64,000 nucleotides of DNA from Mycolicibacterium neoaurum. Its GTDB lineage: Bacteria > Actinomycetota > Actinomycetes > Mycobacteriales > Mycobacteriaceae. The stretch covers positions 1,674,001-1,738,000 of the forward strand of contig NZ_JAQIIX010000002.1 of the NCBI RefSeq assembly GCF_036946495.1. Direction: 5' to 3'. Below the pieces are notes generated by a model, which was given only the letters and a program-made list of their open reading frames with translations, was not told the origin of the DNA and did no database searches. Positions 16,296 through 24,379 of this stretch are shown one piece after another. The position numbers and the translations under genes are program-made. How positions within the stretch are numbered: position 1 is the stretch's first letter; the number at the start of each line of letters is the position of its first letter.

Positions 16296-17542
16296 GCACC
16301 ATCGCGATCGCCGCGGTCGGCAGCCGCGGCGACGTCGTGCCGTTGACCGGCCTTGGTGCCGCACTACGGCGTGTTGGTCACCGCGTCGTCATCGCCGCGT
16401 ACACGCCCTTCGCGGAGTTGGTCAGCAGGTCCGATTGCGAATTCCGTGATATGCCTTCGGACTTCACCCCTGGGGCGAGTGATTCCGACGTCCGCACGAA
16501 GGAGGTTCTGGCGGCGATGTTCGGCCCGGGCGGGCAACGTGACACCGGACAGCTCATCCTGGATGCCCTCGCCGACATCCCCGCCGACCTGCTGTTGATC
16601 CCTCCGTTGGCCGAGCTGGCCGGACACCCGCTGGCAGAGGCCCGCGGCATTCCGTCGATCGGTGTTCGTCTGCAGCCTCTCTCGCCAACCGCCGACCACC
16701 CTCCCAGCCTGCTCGGCGCCTGGTCTGCCGGGAAACTCGGTAACCGAGTTGGCGGCGCTGCCAGCGCGTGGGCTATCGATCGACTCTACGGCGGTGTCGT
16801 CGCGGACTTCCGCCGCCGGCTCGGACTGCCAGCCATCTCGACGCGGACACTTCGTCATCGACGAACCCTCGCAGATTGGCCTGTTTTGCATGGCTATTCG
16901 TCCCTGGTTGCTCCGCGTCCTGCCGACTGGCGACCCGGTCTGCAGGTGACCGGTTACTGGTGGCCGCCGCAGCAGCGAGACTGGCAACCATCTCCTGAGC
17001 TTGCTGATTTCCTCGCCGCCGGCCCGCCACCGGTCTTTCTCGGGCTGGGCAGCACCGTGGTCACGCGAGCACGCGCCAAGCAACTCTGCGATGTCATCGC
17101 GACGGGTCTTCAGAAGGCTGGCGTTCGTGGTGTCGTCCAATCCGGTTGGGCAGGCCTCGACGTCAGCGGAACGGATATCCTCACCATCGGCGAGACGCCA
17201 CACGACTGGCTGTTCCCCCGGATGGCCGCAATTGCCCACCACTGCGGAGCCGGCACCACGGCCGCCGCGCTCCGCGCCGGGCGGCCAAGCATTCCGATGC
17301 CGGGGCCAGCTGGCGATCAATCGTTCTGGGCCAAACGCCTTCACATTCTCAGCGCTGCAACAAGAATTTTCCCGCAGCGGTCGCTGACAGCCGACAATAT
17401 CGCCGCCGCCATCACCGCGACAGTCGATGACGACGCGCTGATTCATACGACAAACGCACTTGCGGCGCGCATCGGAGGGGAGGACGGCACCGCCGTGGCA
17501 GTCGCCTCCATCGAGAGAGTCCTCGCCTCGCCACGTCACTGA
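16292..17542 (+). CDS. GT1 family (UGT-like) glycosyltransferase
   Basis: 416 residues with a GT-B fold. The N-terminal half starts with a Gly-rich acceptor-domain loop (GSRGDVVP). The C-terminal half holds the nucleotide-sugar site: GLGST at about 251-255, HHCGAGTT at 316-323 and GDQ at 341-343, whose D and Q contact the sugar in this family. This is the type that glycosylates sterols, macrolides, rifamycins or mycobacterial glycopeptidolipids. TTG start at 16292 with a 4-bp overlap with tetR. Regulator coupling favours detoxification of an imported compound. The 245 bp downstream to the WYL gene hold nothing recognisable. Confidence 0.88.
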   Translation: MSTIAIAAVGSRGDVVPLTGLGAALRRVGHRVVIAAYTPFAELVSRSDCEFRDMPSDFTPGASDSDVRTKEVLAAMFGPGGQRDTGQLILDALADIPADLLLIPPLAELAGHPLAEARGIPSIGVRLQPLSPTADHPPSLLGAWSAGKLGNRVGGAASAWAIDRLYGGVVADFRRRLGLPAISTRTLRHRRTLADWPVLHGYSSLVAPRPADWRPGLQVTGYWWPPQQRDWQPSPELADFLAAGPPPVFLGLGSTVVTRARAKQLCDVIATGLQKAGVRGVVQSGWAGLDVSGTDILTIGETPHDWLFPRMAAIAHHCGAGTTAAALRAGRPSIPMPGPAGDQSFWAKRLHILSAATRIFPQRSLTADNIAAAITATVDDDALIHTTNALAARIGGEDGTAVAVASIERVLASPRH

Positions 17543-17787
17543 GCGGAAAACCAGAAAGCCGGTGAAGCAACGGGCCGGCATCATCGGTCCCCTGCCTCAC
17601 GCCGGGATCGTATGAAGGGAGGTACGGCCCAGCGCTCCGTCGGCATCCTTCACATGAAAGCCGCCTCCGCCTCACCTATTCCATCTGCGCTGCCTTCCTT
17701 CAGATTGCGCGTTCCTTGAACGGTGATCTCAGTTTGGTTGTGCCGGTTGTGGACGATGTCGAGGATGCGCTTCTTAACCTGGGCCCG

Positions 17788-18480
17788 CTACCCAAGCCTG
17801 CGAGTGCGCCACCGCGACAGATCCGCCTCCAGCACGGCGGCATCACGCTCGGCGAAAACCTCATCGGTGATCTCCACGCGGCGGATGCGGTCGAGGTGAA
17901 ACCCACGGATACCTTCGCGTAGTCGACACCACCCTGCGAACACCCAGGCATCACCTCCGCGCAGCAGACCCATTGCCTCCACGTCACGGGTAGTCAGAGT
18001 CTGGTGGTCGGCAGCGGTGTACTCGAGCCGTACAACTCGGCGCGCGGCAATCGCCTCGGGGATCAGGGAGACCGCCGACTCAGATGGCGGCGGAGCGTCG
18101 ATGACGAACATCGACGCCAACGCTCGATCGATGGGTGCGAGCTGATCCTCCCTACTGGCCGCGAGAATCTTCGCCCGCGCTCGGCGCGCAGCAGCACCGT
18201 AGGGCGAAGTCTCCAACAAAGCCAGCCCCGCGAGCACCGCGAGCGACTCCGGCACCGTGAAGTTGAGGGGCGGCAGCGAGTGTTCACGCAAGATCGAATA
18301 ACCACCGGACACACCGTGGTCGGCATAGATCGGGACTCCTGCGAGCTGGAGGGACGAAATATCACGCTCGATAGTTCGCTTGGACACCTCGAACTCGGCG
18401 GAGAGCCGCGCGGCAGACACGGGCCGGCGTGATCCCCGCAGCAGATCTACCAACGCGTACATCCGCTCGGCTCTCCTCAT
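17788..18480 (-). CDS. YafY-type HTH and WYL domain transcriptional regulator
   Basis: 230 residues. A DeoR-like HTH (1-60, SAARLSAEFEVSKRTIERDIS) is followed by a linker with GVSGGYSILRE and a WYL-type sensor domain (about 130-215, with WVFAGWCRLREGIRGFHLDRI). WYL domains bind nucleic acids or small ligands. It is 19 bp downstream of the SnoaL-like gene on the same strand, so the two are likely one transcript. Confidence 0.9.
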   Translation of the reverse strand: MRRAERMYALVDLLRGSRRPVSAARLSAEFEVSKRTIERDISSLQLAGVPIYADHGVSGGYSILREHSLPPLNFTVPESLAVLAGLALLETSPYGAAARRARAKILAASREDQLAPIDRALASMFVIDAPPPSESAVSLIPEAIAARRVVRLEYTAADHQTLTTRDVEAMGLLRGGDAWVFAGWCRLREGIRGFHLDRIRRVEITDEVFAERDAAVLEADLSRWRTRRLG

Positions 18481-18499
18481 GGCTCCAACTTTGCCGTGT

Positions 18500-18922
18500 T
18501 TACGTGGAGTGCGTGCGCGTACCGCCCACCGACCACACCTCGCGGATCAGCCCGCCATCGGTGAAGTCGAACACATCGATCCCACCCGTAGCGTGCTCAG
18601 CGGCTCGTACGTTCCACAGCAGCCGCCCGTGCAGACCGTCGACTGACCGCGACACTTCGGTGAACACGGTTCCCGGGTGCAGTTCGCGATATGACTCCAA
18701 GAAGCGGACGAAGCTCTCCGCACCCAGCACATCGTCCCCAGGGTTCGACCCATCGGTATCAGAGTTGAGAAAGTGAATCCGGAAGTCGTCAGTGCAGATC
18801 CGACGTGCGATCTCGCCGTCGGTATTCCACATCCTCAACCACACCGCGAGCGCGGCGTCGGCAGCAGGCAAGTCAGTCGCCACATCATTCGTGTTGTCGG
18901 TCATCGCGCCAGCATCAGACAT
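18500..18922 (-). CDS. SnoaL-like/NTF2-fold nuclear transport factor 2 family protein
   Basis: 140 residues with the NTF2-like cone fold pattern: an N-terminal helix with AVWLRMWNTDGEIARRICTDDF, then a beta-rich part ending in GGLIREVWSVGG. Members include limonene epoxide hydrolase, polyketide cyclases and many small-molecule-binding proteins; the catalytic residues needed to choose between them are not obvious. An ATG at 18904 is an alternative start, and neither start has a clear ribosome site. Confidence 0.8.
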   Translation of the reverse strand: MSDAGAMTDNTNDVATDLPAADAALAVWLRMWNTDGEIARRICTDDFRIHFLNSDTDGSNPGDDVLGAESFVRFLESYRELHPGTVFTEVSRSVDGLHGRLLWNVRAAEHATGGIDVFDFTDGGLIREVWSVGGTRTHST

Positions 18923-18937
18923 CGGGGCGACAACAGT

Positions 18938-19162
18938 ATGTCGGTGTTCGGTACGTCATCGTTGATGGAACCCGGGTCGGACCGGTCCCCGGAGCTGTCT
19001 GAGCGAGAGGGATACCTGGCCGGCTCCGCCTTGGGGCTGTGCATAGGTGACGACGACGTGACCGCCATCGGCAAAGCGGTCAACAGCATCGCGCAATGGA
19101 ACAGAGGTTCACCCCCCCATTCCGACCGGCCTGTCACGTCCCGGGACACTGTTCGACGCTGA
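18938..19162 (+). CDS. Possible small protein of unknown function
   Basis: A 74-codon frame starting ATG at 18938. Its central segment (EREGYLAGSALGLCIGDDDVTAIGKAV) looks like protein and not random translation, but the tail is low in hydrophobics and there is no ribosome site. It lies on the same strand just before the HAD gene. It may be a decayed fragment or a real small gene. Confidence 0.25.
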   Translation: MSVFGTSSLMEPGSDRSPELSEREGYLAGSALGLCIGDDDVTAIGKAVNSIAQWNRGSPPHSDRPVTSRDTVRR

Positions 19163-19181
19163 GGCGTGCCACCCTTGACAC

Positions 19182-19808
19182 GTGGGCACCGCAAACCTCT
19201 CGCACATCCGCTGTGTGGTGTTCGACGTCGGTGAAACGCTGGTCGACGAAACTCGAATGTGGGGCGCGCGTGCACATCAGGTCGGATTGACGCCCTTTAC
19301 CCTGTGCGGACTCATCGGCGCCTTGATTGCAGAGGGCAGGGACCACAACGAGGTATGGGACATGATAGGCGTGGGTCGGCCGGCTGCCGGCGTCAACCCC
19401 ACTCATGAGGACCTTTACCCTGACGCGCTCGAGGCTGTGGCTGCCGTGCGGGATCTCGGGATCACCGTCGGTGTAGCCGGAAACCAGCCCGCAGCAGTCG
19501 AATCCGTGCTGATCGCGGCCGGGCTGCACCCGGATTTCTTGGCGTCCTCGGAACGGTGGGGCGTGGCCAAGCCCGATCCCGACTTCTTCCTCCGGATCGT
19601 CACTCAAGCGGGAGTCGCTGCCGGTGAGATCTTGTACGTGGGTGATCGCATCGATAACGACGTGTTGCCCGCCCGATCGATTGGCATGCGTACGGCGTTT
19701 GTTCGACGTGGGCCGTGGGGTTACTTCCACGCTTCGACAGCCGCAGTGCATCTTGCTGATCTGCGCCTGAATTCGCTACTCGAGCTCACCGCTGCGCTAA
19801 GCACATAA
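19182..19808 (+). CDS. HAD family hydrolase
   Basis: 208 residues of haloacid-dehalogenase fold. Motif I reads DVGET with the nucleophile Asp15, but the usual second Asp (general acid) is Gly17, as in a subset of HAD proteins. Motif III is KPDPDFF and motif IV GDRIDND. The cap is of the small helical type. GTG start at 19182. The missing second Asp makes simple phosphatase activity less certain. Confidence 0.85.
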   Translation: MGTANLSHIRCVVFDVGETLVDETRMWGARAHQVGLTPFTLCGLIGALIAEGRDHNEVWDMIGVGRPAAGVNPTHEDLYPDALEAVAAVRDLGITVGVAGNQPAAVESVLIAAGLHPDFLASSERWGVAKPDPDFFLRIVTQAGVAAGEILYVGDRIDNDVLPARSIGMRTAFVRRGPWGYFHASTAAVHLADLRLNSLLELTAALST

Positions 19809-19835
19809 GGCATTCATCGGTGTCGGCTGCGATTT

Positions 19836-20225
19836 TCACTGCCTGCGCGCGTCATACGCGGCTCGGGCAGCGTCAACTGTGTCCATGTTGACGTCCGCCC
19901 AACTCTTGAGCTGGAGGAACACCCCGACCAGTGAATGGCCAAGCGGGGTCAGTTCGTAATCCACCGTCAACGGGACAGTGGGTGTGACTGTCCGGGTGAG
20001 CAATCCGTCGCGCTCCAAGTTGCGCAGCGTCTGAGTCAACATCTTCTGGCTGACACCGGTAATTCGCCGTGCCAGGACCGAGTGGCGAGCCGGCCCGTCG
20101 ATGAGCGCGCAAAGCACGAGTGTCACCCACTTGTCCGCCAGCCGGGACAACAACTGGCGGCTACTACAAGTCACCAGGAACGCATCGTGATCCGCGCTCC
20201 GCGCCGTGCCGATGTCGTCATGCAT
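19836..20225 (-). CDS. HxlR family transcriptional regulator
   Basis: 129 residues from the ATG at 20225 (GGAAGG 9 bases upstream; a GTG at 20252 is possible). The HxlR winged helix is clear: LADKWVTLVLCALIDGP, then GVSQKMLTQTLRNLERDGLLTR and the wing with VDYELTPLGHSL. A Cys near residue 20 sits before the domain, as in redox- or aldehyde-sensing members. It is divergent from the MFS pump gene and probably represses it. Confidence 0.9.
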   Translation of the reverse strand: MHDDIGTARSADHDAFLVTCSSRQLLSRLADKWVTLVLCALIDGPARHSVLARRITGVSQKMLTQTLRNLERDGLLTRTVTPTVPLTVDYELTPLGHSLVGVFLQLKSWADVNMDTVDAARAAYDARRQ

Positions 20226-20270
20226 GCCGATAAGACCTTCCGAACCTCGCACTGCCCCTTGATGGGCACT

Positions 20271-20294
20271 TTAAGGTACCTACTTTCCAAAAGT
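20271..20294. promoter_or_regulatory. Candidate HxlR operator between hxlR and the MFS gene
   Basis: The 125-bp divergent region contains TTAAGGTACCTACTTTCCAAAAGT. Within it ACTTT-CCA-AAAGT is an inverted repeat and GGTACC a 6-bp palindrome; a further ACTTT precedes it at 20268. HxlR-type regulators commonly bind such paired GTAC/ACTTT elements. Confidence 0.45.
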
Positions 20295-20349
20295 GACCTT
20301 CTCCGACCAAGCTGGTTGCACCGCGCCACCCACGACGAGGAATGCCACC

Positions 20350-21546
20350 ATGCCTGAGGGCCCATCTCTTCGCTGCGCCACGGCAGACACTGCGCGCCCC
20401 TCACACCCGTGGTGCGCTGTGCTCAGTGTGACGCTGGCGGTGTTCGCCGTGACGGTGACCGAAATGCTGCCCGCCGGGCTCATCCCGCAGATGGCCGATG
20501 ATCTGCAGGTCTCCGATGGAGCAGCGGGCCTGACCGTCACGGTGTACGGCGTGATCGCTGGGCTGACGGCTCCGGCCACCACCAAGTGGACACATCGCAT
20601 GGACCGACGAAGCCTGTTGCTGGCCATTATCGGAGTGTTGATCGTCGGCAACCTCATGGCCGGGTTCGTGACAAGCTACCCGCAGCTGCTGGCCATCCGA
20701 CTGGTGATGGGATTCGCTCACGGACTGATGTGGTCCATCACCGCTACCATCGCAGTCCGCCTTGTCCCGCCGTCGTCCGCGGCGACAGCAACCACAACTG
20801 TCTTCTCCGGCATATCCCTTGCCCTGGTCCTCGGGGTGCCAGGTGGCACGCTCATAGGTGCCTGGATCGGCTGGCGATCGGCATTCCTCGCCGTCGTTGC
20901 GCTGGCCGCAGTCGCGTGGACCGCCGTACTCATCGTCGTCCCGCGATTGCCACAGACCCACCCACGACGCCCTGGGCAGTGGCGAACCCTGCTGTCCGGG
21001 CGACGCGGAATCCAGAAAATCCTCGTTGTCACCGTCCTTGCCGTGGTCGCCAACTACGCCGCGTACACCTATACGGCACCCTTCTTGATTCACCGCCTCG
21101 ACATGACCGCGGCCGCAGTCAGTGTTTACCTGCTCGTATACGGCGTTGCCGGCGTCATCGGCAATGTCGTCGCTGGGGCCTTGATGGCCTACACATCAGC
21201 TGTCCGCATTCTGCTGTGCAGTTTCCTCGGTGCCGCGTCGGTGTCGATACTGTTCCTCGTTTTCTCCCGTCAGTCGGGATGGGCCACTGGCCTCCTCATC
21301 GCCATATGGGGACTGTCCTATTCCGCGTTGCCGGTACTCCTGCAGACCGCGATCCTGCAGCGCGCCCCGGACGCGCGTGAAGCAGCGACGTCGATATACG
21401 TCATGGCATTCAACATGTCGATCGCAGCAGGTGCGCTCGGCGGGGCGCTGGCCATCGACCAGATATCCACTGCTGCACCACTCATGCTCGGCGCCCTGTT
21501 GTGCATGTCCGCCGCTGTGGCAACCAGATACGTTCACGTTGGTTAG
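20350..21546 (+). CDS. MFS transporter, DHA1-type efflux permease
   Basis: 398 residues with twelve predicted membrane spans. The first span is followed by TEMLPAGLIPQMADDL and the loop 2-3 region by HRMDRRSLL, the motif-A area of the AraJ/PbuE branch of drug:H+ antiporters. ATG at 20350 with GAGG 10 bases before it. The divergent HxlR gene is its probable regulator. It likely exports a sugar-, purine- or drug-like compound. Confidence 0.88.
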   Translation: MPEGPSLRCATADTARPSHPWCAVLSVTLAVFAVTVTEMLPAGLIPQMADDLQVSDGAAGLTVTVYGVIAGLTAPATTKWTHRMDRRSLLLAIIGVLIVGNLMAGFVTSYPQLLAIRLVMGFAHGLMWSITATIAVRLVPPSSAATATTTVFSGISLALVLGVPGGTLIGAWIGWRSAFLAVVALAAVAWTAVLIVVPRLPQTHPRRPGQWRTLLSGRRGIQKILVVTVLAVVANYAAYTYTAPFLIHRLDMTAAAVSVYLLVYGVAGVIGNVVAGALMAYTSAVRILLCSFLGAASVSILFLVFSRQSGWATGLLIAIWGLSYSALPVLLQTAILQRAPDAREAATSIYVMAFNMSIAAGALGGALAIDQISTAAPLMLGALLCMSAAVATRYVHVG

Positions 21547-21605
21547 CGATGCCACAACGCGGGGTACTTGTCATCGATCACATCGACGTGTGGAGGAGGG
21601 GTGCG

Positions 21606-22067
21606 ATGGGTGCAGGCCTGCGTTCACTGCTCGTTCTCACCGCGATGGGTTTCGCAACACTGTGCGGGACGGGCACCGCCGCGGCCGGCGAATTGGATGG
21701 CTACCTCTGGAATCACCGCCCACTGCTGGTGTTCGCGCCCAGTGCCGACGACTCTCGACTCATCGAGACACTGGCTCGCATAGAGTCCAGCCGGTGTGAG
21801 TTCACCAGTCGCGACATGGTCCTCGCTCAGGTACTTGCGGACGGCACCAGCATGCTCGACGGCCGAGTGCTCGAGGCCGGCGCCGCCCGCCAGTTGGCGG
21901 GCCGATACGGAGTCCGCGACAACGGCTTCGCTGTGCTGCTGATCGGCAAGGACGGCTACCAGAAGTTACGCGTCGACGCCGTGCCGAACCTCCAGACGGT
22001 GTATGCCGTGATCGACGAGATGCCGATGCGCGGCCAGGAGATGAGCGAGAACGACAGTGAGTGCTGA
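21606..22067 (+). CDS. Secreted DUF4174 domain protein
   Basis: 153 residues. The first 31 form a Sec signal peptide (hydrophobic core LLVLTAMGFATL, cleavage after TAAAG or nearby). The mature part has the DUF4174 pattern: RPLLVFAPSADD, a central FTSRDMV and GFAVLLIGKDG before a C-terminal IDEMPMR. The fold is thioredoxin-like without a CxxC. ATG at 21606 with GGAGGAGGG just upstream. Its last 11 bp overlap the CIA30 lipoprotein start, so both act outside the membrane as a pair. Confidence 0.8.
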   Translation: MGAGLRSLLVLTAMGFATLCGTGTAAAGELDGYLWNHRPLLVFAPSADDSRLIETLARIESSRCEFTSRDMVLAQVLADGTSMLDGRVLEAGAARQLAGRYGVRDNGFAVLLIGKDGYQKLRVDAVPNLQTVYAVIDEMPMRGQEMSENDSEC

Positions 22068-22713
22068 CACCGGATATCGATCACTGCGTGGGAAGATCCA
22101 GCGCACTTCTGCCCTCTTGATCGGGACCTGTACGACGTTCTCGCTCGTCGCATGCGGTAGCGCCGCACAGGCGGAGGACACGGCACCGTCGTCGCCTCCC
22201 GCCGCTACGGAGACCGTCATCGTCGATCTCGATGTCGCCGACGCGGCCGCTGCGTGGACGACCATGAATGATCCCGTCATGGGTGGCAGATCGACGTCCG
22301 AAGTCGCGTTCGACGATGGCGGCCTGCGGTTTTCGGGAAACATCTCCGTGGACAACAATGGTGGGTTCGCCTCGACGCGTGGACCAGTCGACCCTGACAT
22401 CGGGCGCAAGGCCGCGGGCGCACGGTCTTTGGGAGTACGTGCCGAGGGTGATGGAAAGACCTACCTGTTGAAGGTGCGCGACAACGCCCAACCCTGGTCG
22501 TACGTTCAGCGCTTCGCCACCGAAGCAGGCGTAATGCGAACCTACGCACTACCAGTCGACAAGTTCGAACCCGTAGGCATGCGCATGAATCCCGCGCCCG
22601 AAGCGCCTGCGACCCTTGATCCATCGACCATCGATCAGGTAGCGATCTACATCCTGGACAGGCAGCAGGGCCCCTTCCAGATCACCATCAACAGCATCTC
22701 CGCCGTGACCTGA
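22057..22713 (+). CDS. CIA30 family lipoprotein
   Basis: 218 residues. A long signal region ends in a lipobox (LVAC, Cys at about 33). The mature part is the CIA30 beta-sandwich (about 60-215) with WTTMNDPVMGGRSTS and FSGNISVDNNGGFAS, the family's signature segments. CIA30 in mitochondria assists complex I assembly; bacterial secreted forms have no settled role. GTG start overlaps the DUF4174 gene by 11 bp. Confidence 0.85.
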   Translation: MSADTGYRSLRGKIQRTSALLIGTCTTFSLVACGSAAQAEDTAPSSPPAATETVIVDLDVADAAAAWTTMNDPVMGGRSTSEVAFDDGGLRFSGNISVDNNGGFASTRGPVDPDIGRKAAGARSLGVRAEGDGKTYLLKVRDNAQPWSYVQRFATEAGVMRTYALPVDKFEPVGMRMNPAPEAPATLDPSTIDQVAIYILDRQQGPFQITINSISAVT

Positions 22714-22725
22714 ATCAGCGCCCGA

Positions 22726-24207
22726 TCAGGTCTCGGGACGAGATGCATGCGGTAACGGCGTAGGACCGCTGATCGGGCAGTGCACTTCTTGTTCGACGTG
22801 CATGCGTCCACGCACATCGCCGCGCCTCGGCCGGATCCCGACGGCAGCAAGAACTGACGCACCTACCAGCAGGGATGCGGCGATCACCATCGTGGTGCGA
22901 AAGCCGGCCCCGAATGCGGCGGGATCGGCGTAATCCGCGCCTCCGATACCGGCGAGCACCGGTATCACGGCCACAGCCAACAGCCCTCCCGCACGAGCCA
23001 CCGCATTGTTGACTCCCGACGCCGACCCGGCCAGACGGTCCGGGGCGGCGTCGAGGACTGCGGCCGTCAGGGGCGCCACCACCAGCGCCAGGCCGGCACC
23101 GAATACCAGAGCAGCGGGAAGGACATCGGCAACCCATGATGCCTGTGTACCGATGCGTAGCATCAGCAATAATCCCGCCGCCGACAGCAGTGGGCCCAGC
23201 GTCATCGGTATCCGTGGTCCGATCCGGCCCGCAAGCGCACCGGCACGTGCCGAGAAAACCAGGAGAACTGCCGTGACCGGGAGCAGCGCAGCTCCCGCCT
23301 CGATCGGGCTGAACCCCGCAACCGTCTGCAGCTGCAGTACCAGAATCAGGAAGACCACCCCCAAGGCACCGTAGATCATCAGCGTTATAACATTGGCCGC
23401 CCGAAAGATGTTGTTGGTGAACAGTTCTGGCGGAACCAACGGATGCGGGGAACGCCGCTCGATCACCACGAACAGCGCCAGTGCCAGCATCCCGGTGCCG
23501 ACCGCGACAAGGCCGGTCGCAGTGACGTCGGCGCCGAGGCTGGTCAGTCCGAATGTCAAGGCTCCCAGACCAAGGACGGCCAGGACCGTGCCGGCGATGT
23601 CCAGACCTGGTGGCGATTCTGTGTCGCGACTCTCGGGAACCCGCAGCACCGTCAGGATGACGAGCCCGGCGGCCAGTGGCACATTGATGAGAAACACTGC
23701 CCGCCAGTTCCACTCGACGAGGAATCCCCCGAGGAAGGGTCCCACCGCACCGGCCAGCCCGCCCAGACCGGACCACGCCCCGATCGCGGCGGAACGATCG
23801 TCGGCGCGGAACGACGCCGAGATCAGTGCCAAACTTCCGGGCGTGAGCAGGGCGCCGCCGATGCCTTGGAGGGCACGCGCGGCGACCAGTGTTTCGATAT
23901 TGGGCGCCAGGCCGCAGGCGGTCGAGGCCACCGCGAACCACACCACCCCGATCAGGAAGACACGCCTGCGCCCGAAGTGGTCGCCGAGTGAACCGCCCAA
24001 CAGGATGAAGGAGGCCAAGGTCAGCGTGTAGGCGTTGACGACCCATTGCAGACCGCCGAAGCCGGTGTTCAGGTCTGCGCCGATATGCGGCAATGCCACG
24101 TTGACCACCGTGCCGTCGATCATCGCGATGCCAGAACCGAGGACCGTCGCAAGGAGCACCCACCGACCCGAGGCAGTCCTCAGCTGCAATCCGCCCGAAT
24201 CCGCCAT
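22726..24207 (-). CDS. MFS transporter, DHA2 (EmrB/QacA) family multidrug exporter
   Basis: 493 residues with about fourteen membrane spans. Motif D1 is seen in span 1 (GSGIAMIDGTVVNVALP), motif A in GGSLGDHFGRRRVF and motif C in span 5 (GAVGPFLGG). A drug:H+ antiporter of the EmrB class. ATG at 24207 with AGGAGGG upstream. It converges with the CIA30 gene and is divergent from the alpha/beta hydrolase gene; no dedicated regulator is adjacent. Confidence 0.92.
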   Translation of the reverse strand: MADSGGLQLRTASGRWVLLATVLGSGIAMIDGTVVNVALPHIGADLNTGFGGLQWVVNAYTLTLASFILLGGSLGDHFGRRRVFLIGVVWFAVASTACGLAPNIETLVAARALQGIGGALLTPGSLALISASFRADDRSAAIGAWSGLGGLAGAVGPFLGGFLVEWNWRAVFLINVPLAAGLVILTVLRVPESRDTESPPGLDIAGTVLAVLGLGALTFGLTSLGADVTATGLVAVGTGMLALALFVVIERRSPHPLVPPELFTNNIFRAANVITLMIYGALGVVFLILVLQLQTVAGFSPIEAGAALLPVTAVLLVFSARAGALAGRIGPRIPMTLGPLLSAAGLLLMLRIGTQASWVADVLPAALVFGAGLALVVAPLTAAVLDAAPDRLAGSASGVNNAVARAGGLLAVAVIPVLAGIGGADYADPAAFGAGFRTTMVIAASLLVGASVLAAVGIRPRRGDVRGRMHVEQEVHCPISGPTPLPHASRPET

Positions 24208-24379
24208 GTCCCATTCCCTCCTGCGCGTCGAAGCCCCCTGCCGGAGTCACTCGGCGGGCGGAACATCGACGTTGATCGTTAGAACACCACACATCGACAA
24301 CCCTCATCCCTCGAAACTGGTGCCCTACCGACTCTTTTGCCCGTGCGACGATGGAATGCAGAAGGCGAGGGGGCAGAAG

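Noticed and set aside
16364..17584. A 406-codon minus-strand frame opposite the glycosyltransferase
   Set aside because: No motif, Arg-rich composition, and it overlaps the conserved nucleotide-sugar site of the sense gene.
17543..17787. A gene in the gap between the glycosyltransferase and WYL genes
   Set aside because: Frames here are short continuations of shadows from the flanking genes; no start, ribosome site or family feature was seen.
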